64,000 nucleotides of DNA. Origin: DATEJJ01 sp039649115. GTDB taxonomy: Bacteria > Actinomycetota > Actinomycetes > Mycobacteriales > Micromonosporaceae. The notes below the pieces were generated by a model. The model ran no database searches. It saw only the letters and a program-made list of their open reading frames with translations, and was not told the DNA's origin. The translations under genes were made by a program, and so were the position numbers. The stretch is from contig JBBWZQ010000282.1 of the NCBI GenBank assembly GCA_039649115.1, forward strand, positions 15,780 through 79,779, written 5' to 3'. Below are positions 59,624 to 64,000 of the stretch, in pieces. The number at the start of each line of letters is the position of its first letter. Within the stretch, counting starts at the first letter, position 1.

Positions 59624-60964
59624 GTGACCGATCCCGATGGGCAGCCGACCACCCGAATCTCCCGGCGCGCACTGGTCCGGGCCGGCGCCGCGCTCGGCGC
59701 GGCCCCGCTGCTGGCCGCCTGCGGCCAGAACACGACCGGCGCCAAGGCCGGCAGCAACACGCTCAGCCTGCTCTCCACCCAGCACACCCCCACCAAGGAG
59801 GCCGACGCCTTCCGCCAGATCCTCAAGGCGGCCGACCCGTCGCTGACCGTGAACTTCAACCCGGGCGACACGGCGACGACCATCTCGCAGGTCAAGGCGC
59901 AGGTACAGGCCAGAAGCGTCCGGGTCAACGCCTTCCTGGGCATCCACTCCGACCTCAGCACCCTGGGCCCGGACAACCTGGCGGACGTGTCCGGGCTGGT
60001 CAGCGAGATCGGCTCGGCCGGAATCTCGGCCGGAAACGTCACGCTCAGCAAGATCGGCACCGACAAGAACTACTACGTCCCGCTCGAGCAGGCGACCTAC
60101 CTGCTCGCCGTCAACAAGAAGGCGTTGGGCTGGCTGCCCGCCGGCGCCGACGTCAACAGCCTGACCTACGACCAGCTGCTCGCCTGGGCGAAGGCCGGCA
60201 AGGCGGCCAACGGCGGCAAGGCCGTCTTCGGGCTGCCCGCCGGGCCGAAGGGACTGCTGCACCGCTTCACCCAGGGCTACCTGTACCCGTCGTTCACCGG
60301 CGGCCTCGTCACCACGTTCCGGTCGCCCGACGCGGTCACGGCCTGGCAGTACTTCAAGGAACTGTGGTCGGTCACGCTGCCGGCGAGCACGAACGTCGAC
60401 TTCATGCAGGAGCCGCTCGCGTCCGGCCAGGTCCTGATCGGGTGGGACCATGTCGCGAGGCTGGTCGACGCGCCCAGGGACAAGCCGGACGACTGGCTGA
60501 TGGTACCGGCGCCGCAGGGCCCGAAGGCGCGGGGCTACCTCGCGATCCTCAACGGCATCGGCATCGTCAAGGGCTCTCCCGACCAGGACCGGACCAGGCA
60601 GCTCATCAAGGCGCTGGTCAAGCCCGAGGTGCAGCTGGACATCCTGCGGAAGCTGGCGTTCTTCCCGACGGTGCGGGCGGCCGTACCCGCCGATCTGCCA
60701 CCGGCCATCAAGCTCGAGTCGCAGGCCGTCACCAGGACGCAGACCGGCGGCCTGCTCTCGCTCCCCTCGGTCGGCATGGGCGCGAGCGACTCGAAGTTCA
60801 CCAAGGTCTTCCAGAACTGCTTCACCGCGATCGTGCTGGGCAACGCCGGCATCCAGCAGACCCTCGACGCGCAGGCGAAGACGATGCAGCAGCTCATCAC
60901 GGACGCGAACGCGCGCTGCTGGGTACCCGATCCGCAGAGCAGCGGTCCCTGCCAGGTCGGCTGA
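59624..60964 (+). CDS. Extracellular solute-binding protein, TAT-type lipoprotein
   Basis: 446 residues from GTG 59624, with TGGAGA upstream. The signal reads RISRRALVRAGAALGAAPLLAAC: twin arginine followed by a lipobox, so it is exported folded and lipid-anchored. The mature part resembles type 1 (maltose-class) binding proteins: PLEQATYLLAVNKKAL and LASGQVLIGWDHVARL lines. It is followed by two MalF/MalG-type permeases and an ATPase. Sugar or polyol is the usual ligand. Confidence 0.85.
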   Translation: MTDPDGQPTTRISRRALVRAGAALGAAPLLAACGQNTTGAKAGSNTLSLLSTQHTPTKEADAFRQILKAADPSLTVNFNPGDTATTISQVKAQVQARSVRVNAFLGIHSDLSTLGPDNLADVSGLVSEIGSAGISAGNVTLSKIGTDKNYYVPLEQATYLLAVNKKALGWLPAGADVNSLTYDQLLAWAKAGKAANGGKAVFGLPAGPKGLLHRFTQGYLYPSFTGGLVTTFRSPDAVTAWQYFKELWSVTLPASTNVDFMQEPLASGQVLIGWDHVARLVDAPRDKPDDWLMVPAPQGPKARGYLAILNGIGIVKGSPDQDRTRQLIKALVKPEVQLDILRKLAFFPTVRAAVPADLPPAIKLESQAVTRTQTGGLLSLPSVGMGASDSKFTKVFQNCFTAIVLGNAGIQQTLDAQAKTMQQLITDANARCWVPDPQSSGPCQVG

Positions 60965-60965
60965 C

Positions 60966-61832
60966 GTGGCGGCCCGGTCACCACGGTTGCGTCAGGCCGC
61001 CGCGCCCTACGCCCTCCTGCTGCCGTCGGCGCTGTTCCTGCTGGCCCTCCTCGGCTGGCCGGTCATCTCGGCGATCGGGCAGGCGTTCACCGGCGCGCAC
61101 GGCGGCACCGAGAACTGGCGCCAGATGGTCGCCGAGCCCCAGTTCTGGACGTCCGTGCGCAACACGTCGCTGCTGGTCGTCGTGCTGATCCCGCTGCAGT
61201 TCAGCCTCGCGGTCGCGATGGCGCTGCTGCTGCGCGAGCGGCTGCGCGCCCGCGGCTTCTACTTCTACGTGTGGACGGTCCCGCTGGCGGTCAGCGACCT
61301 GGCCGCCGGGCTGGTCTGGCTGAGCATCTTCACCGGCAACGGCTACCTCAACTCCGCGCTGGGCTGGTTCGGCGTCCACCCGGTGGACTGGCTGTCGTAC
61401 CAGAACACGTCCACCATGTTCCTCGCGGTCCTGGTCGCCGAGTTGTGGCGGGCCACCTCCCTTGTGATGATCATCCTCGTCGCGGGGATGCAGATGATTC
61501 CGCGCGACTACGACGAGGCGGCCCAGGTCTTCGGGGCGTCGTTCTGGCAGCGGCTGCGGCACGTGACGCTGCCGCTGATGCGCCCGAGCATCCAGGTCGC
61601 CCTGATCCTGCGCACGATCCTCGCGTTCCAGGCGTTCGCGGCGGCGCAGGCGCTGACCGGCACCCAGTTCCCGCTGCTGATCGGCCAGACCTACCTGTGG
61701 TTCGTCGGCCTCAACGATCCGCACGTGGCCAGCGCGGTCGCGCTGGTGGTGCTCGGTGTCTCGATGGTCACGGCGATCGGGTATCTCTTCATGCTGCGCC
61801 AGCCGCGCGGCGCGGGCGGCGGCGCGCGATGA
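60966..61832 (+). CDS. Carbohydrate-type ABC transporter permease (MalF-like)
   Basis: 288 residues, GTG start. Six membrane segments and the EAA coupling loop with the motif DYDEAAQVFGASFWQRLRHVTLPLMRP. The first permease of the importer; it heterodimerises with the next gene product. Confidence 0.9.
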   Translation: MAARSPRLRQAAAPYALLLPSALFLLALLGWPVISAIGQAFTGAHGGTENWRQMVAEPQFWTSVRNTSLLVVVLIPLQFSLAVAMALLLRERLRARGFYFYVWTVPLAVSDLAAGLVWLSIFTGNGYLNSALGWFGVHPVDWLSYQNTSTMFLAVLVAELWRATSLVMIILVAGMQMIPRDYDEAAQVFGASFWQRLRHVTLPLMRPSIQVALILRTILAFQAFAAAQALTGTQFPLLIGQTYLWFVGLNDPHVASAVALVVLGVSMVTAIGYLFMLRQPRGAGGGAR

Positions 61833-62713
61833 CCGCGGACGCGCCGCCCCGACCGCCGGCCGTCGCGGCGGGGCCGCTGCCCCCGGTCAACCGCCGCCCG
61901 CTGCGTCGCCGCCGGCTGGTCCGGGCCGCGCGGCAGGCGGCCGCAATCCTGGTGACCCTGTTCATGGGCGTGCCGGTCTACCTCATCACCCTCTCGGCCT
62001 TCTCGACCCGCGCCGAGCTGAACCGGTTCCCCAAGGCGTTGTGGCCGCGCGGTGTCTCGGCCGGCACCATGCGCGCGTTCCTGGGCTCCACCGGAGTGGT
62101 GCCGTCGTTCGTCAACTCGATCGAGGTGGGCCTCACGACGCTGCTCGTCTCGTTGCTGATCGGTGCGCCCGCCGGCTACGCGATCGCGCGGTACGCGTTC
62201 CGGGGCCACGACGCGTACCAGGTGTTCCTGTTGGTCACCCGGTCGCTGCCGGTCGTCGTGCTGTCCATCCCGCTGGCCACGATGTTCCTGCGGCTCGGCA
62301 TCTACGACAGCGTCGTGGCCGTGGCGCTCGTGCACGCCGCACTCGCGCTGCCGACCACCGTGCTCATCACCGCGAGCGTGTTCATCTCGGTGCCGGCCGA
62401 GTTGGAGGAGGCGGCGCTGATCTTCGGCGGTACCCGGTTCGCCGCCTTCCGCAAGGTGGTGCTGCCGCTGTCGATTCCCGGCGTCGCGGCGTCGAGCATC
62501 TTCACCTTCGTCCTGTCCTGGAACGAGGTCCTCGCCGCGGCGATCCTGACGCTGAACAACCGGACGCTGCCGGCGCAGGTACTCACGTCGCTGCCGTACT
62601 CACCGATCGAGTACCGGTTCGCGGGCGGCTTCGCGATGGTGGTGCCGTCGCTGCTGTTCATCCTGATCATGCGCCGGTACCTGACCAACATGTGGGGGGC
62701 GACGATTCGCTGA
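61829..62713 (+). CDS. Carbohydrate-type ABC transporter permease (MalG-like)
   Basis: 294 residues, ATG overlapping the previous stop. Six membrane segments and the EAA loop reads ELEEAALIFGGTRFAAFRKVVLPLSIP. An N-terminal Arg/Pro-rich cytosolic stretch precedes the first segment. Confidence 0.9.
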   Translation: MTADAPPRPPAVAAGPLPPVNRRPLRRRRLVRAARQAAAILVTLFMGVPVYLITLSAFSTRAELNRFPKALWPRGVSAGTMRAFLGSTGVVPSFVNSIEVGLTTLLVSLLIGAPAGYAIARYAFRGHDAYQVFLLVTRSLPVVVLSIPLATMFLRLGIYDSVVAVALVHAALALPTTVLITASVFISVPAELEEAALIFGGTRFAAFRKVVLPLSIPGVAASSIFTFVLSWNEVLAAAILTLNNRTLPAQVLTSLPYSPIEYRFAGGFAMVVPSLLFILIMRRYLTNMWGATIR

Positions 62714-63900
62714 TGGCCGAGATCCGACTGCGCAACCTCGTCAAGGTCTATCCGGGCCAGCAGAACCCGGCCACCGACAACGTCTCGCTGGACGTCGCCG
62801 ACGGCGAGTTCCTCGTCCTGCTCGGCCCCAGCGGCTGCGGCAAGACGACGCTGCTGCGGATGGTGGCCGGCCTGGAGCTGCCGACCGAGGGTCAGGTCGT
62901 CATCGGCAACCGTGACGTCACCTACCTGCCACCCCGGGACCGCCGGCTGTCCATGGTGTTCCAGTCGTACGCGGTGTTCCCGCACAAGCGCGTGCGCGAC
63001 AACATCGGCTTCGGACTGGCCATGCGCCACGTACCCGGGGACCAGATCCGTGCCAAGGTGGCCTGGGCGGCCGACCTGCTGCGCCTGACCGACTACCTCG
63101 ACCGCTATCCGTCCCAGCTGTCCGGCGGGCAGCGGCAGCGGGTGGCGGTGGCCCGCGCCATCGTGGTGGACGCGGACGTCCTGCTGATGGACGAACCACT
63201 GTCCAATCTGGACGCGCTGCTGCGCCTGAGCTTCCGCGCCGAACTGAAGAAGCTGGTGGGTGAGCTCGGCACGACGACCCTCTACGTCACGCACGACCAG
63301 ACCGAGGCGATGACGCTCGGCGATCGTGTCGCAGTGATGCGCGGTGGCCACCTGCAGCAGGTCGGTCCGCCGAAGGAGCTCTACAACGACCCGGTCAACC
63401 TCTTCGTCGCCGGCTTCATCGGCTCGCCCGCCATGAACTTCGTGAGTGCCCGCATCGAGGACGGAAAGCTGCGGCTGCCGTTCGGCGACGTGCCGATCGA
63501 GGGCCGGCTGAAAGAGCGCCTGGCCGAGAGCAACGGATCGCATCGCGACGTCATCGCCGGCGTTCGGCCGGAGCACTTCGAGGACGCTCGCTTCGCTCCT
63601 GAGATCGAGCGGCCGCTCAAGTTCCGCGTCAACGTCGATGTGGTCGAGGAAATGGGGTCGGAGCTGTACGCCTTCTTCTCGGTGAAGGCCGGCCAAGTGC
63701 ACGCTCGAGACCTCGAGGAGCTCGAGGAGGACGCCGGCGCTGCCGCCCTCGGGCACGGCAGCGGGGAGACCGTGGCCGTCGCGCGCCTGAGCTCGGAGAG
63801 TGACGCGCGCGCGGGCACTCAGACCGAGCTGGTGCTGGACACCGACAAGATCACCGTGTTCGCGCCGGACGGCAGGAACCTCATGCGGGCCGAGTCATGA
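62713..63900 (+). CDS. ABC transporter ATP-binding protein (MsmX/UgpC-like)
   Basis: 395 residues, ATG sharing one base with the previous stop. Walker A GPSGCGKTT, Q-loop FQSYAVFPH, signature LSGGQRQRVAVARA, Walker B VLLMDEPLSNLD and switch LYVTHDQTEAM. The C-terminal TOBE-like domain is present and contains an acidic tract (DLEELEEDAG) near residues 330-345. This long type energises sugar importers. Confidence 0.92.
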   Translation: MAEIRLRNLVKVYPGQQNPATDNVSLDVADGEFLVLLGPSGCGKTTLLRMVAGLELPTEGQVVIGNRDVTYLPPRDRRLSMVFQSYAVFPHKRVRDNIGFGLAMRHVPGDQIRAKVAWAADLLRLTDYLDRYPSQLSGGQRQRVAVARAIVVDADVLLMDEPLSNLDALLRLSFRAELKKLVGELGTTTLYVTHDQTEAMTLGDRVAVMRGGHLQQVGPPKELYNDPVNLFVAGFIGSPAMNFVSARIEDGKLRLPFGDVPIEGRLKERLAESNGSHRDVIAGVRPEHFEDARFAPEIERPLKFRVNVDVVEEMGSELYAFFSVKAGQVHARDLEELEEDAGAAALGHGSGETVAVARLSSESDARAGTQTELVLDTDKITVFAPDGRNLMRAES

Positions 63901-64000
63901 AGGAGCTCACGCGACGGCAGGTACTCGCTCGCGCGGGCACGGGCGCCGCGGCGCTCGCCCTCCCCGGCGCCTTGTCGGCGTGCGGTGGCTCCAACAAGGG
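63897..64000 (+). CDS. Second extracellular solute-binding protein, partial
   Basis: Only the first 34 codons are in the window. They form a TAT-lipoprotein signal: TRRQVLARAGTGAAALALPGALSACGG, with twin arginine and lipobox Cys. The ATG overlaps the ATPase stop as ATGA. It would be a second binding protein for the same importer. Confidence 0.75.
   Translation, partial: MKELTRRQVLARAGTGAAALALPGALSACGGSNK

Overview
The window is very GC-rich, uses many GTG starts, and is packed with short-overlap operons (ATGA/GTGA junctions). It carries an F420-type LLM oxidoreductase and actinobacterial-type ABC systems, so it comes from a filamentous actinomycete. A Micromonosporaceae host is my guess, not shown. 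No rRNA, tRNA, CRISPR, transposase, PKS or NRPS gene was seen.

Region 1 (1-1.9 kb): the 5' part of an Asp-box protein, a paired hypothetical gene and a DedA membrane protein. Region 2 (1.9-16.3 kb) looks like uptake and breakdown of an aromatic acid. It has a two-component flavin monooxygenase, a ThDP enzyme with an aldo/keto reductase, and a seven-gene operon encoding a branched-chain-type (LIV) ABC importer, a dihydroxyphthalate decarboxylase-like protein and a LigB-LigA fused ring-cleavage dioxygenase. An aldehyde dehydrogenase and a regulator made of two tandem MarR domains complete it. Two of its promoter regions share the 12-mer CGTATACGTACC.

Region 3 (16.3-58.6 kb) is the main interest. 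It is a 42-kb locus of six operons plus a GntR/FCD regulator. Copies of one palindrome, consensus ATTGTTnAACAAT, lie in every control region, usually inside or next to a recognisable -35/-10 pair. The locus encodes two unlike ATP-grasp ligases, a GH3 acyl-amide synthetase, a LeuA-like alkylmalate synthase, an HpcH-type lyase, a MaoC dehydratase and an AONS-like PLP enzyme that could join an acyl-CoA to an amino acid. It also has one clear and one possible Fe(II)/2OG oxygenase, a methyltransferase, a UbiA prenyltransferase, a sulfotransferase, a sugar-type module (transketolase, RraA, RmlD-like, HAD, NeuB), orphan ProA and PxpB/PxpC, amidase and M24 peptidase, three MFS exporters and a second LIV importer. 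HpcH plus MaoC plus AONS-like is the enzyme logic known for the carbonylmethylene unit of ketomemicin pseudopeptides. I infer a biosynthetic cluster for a modified (pseudo)peptide. The importer and hydrolases leave a salvage or catabolic role possible.

Region 4 (58.6-64 kb): an LLM oxidoreductase, divergent from an ABC importer operon with two TAT-lipoprotein binding proteins, the second cut by the window edge.
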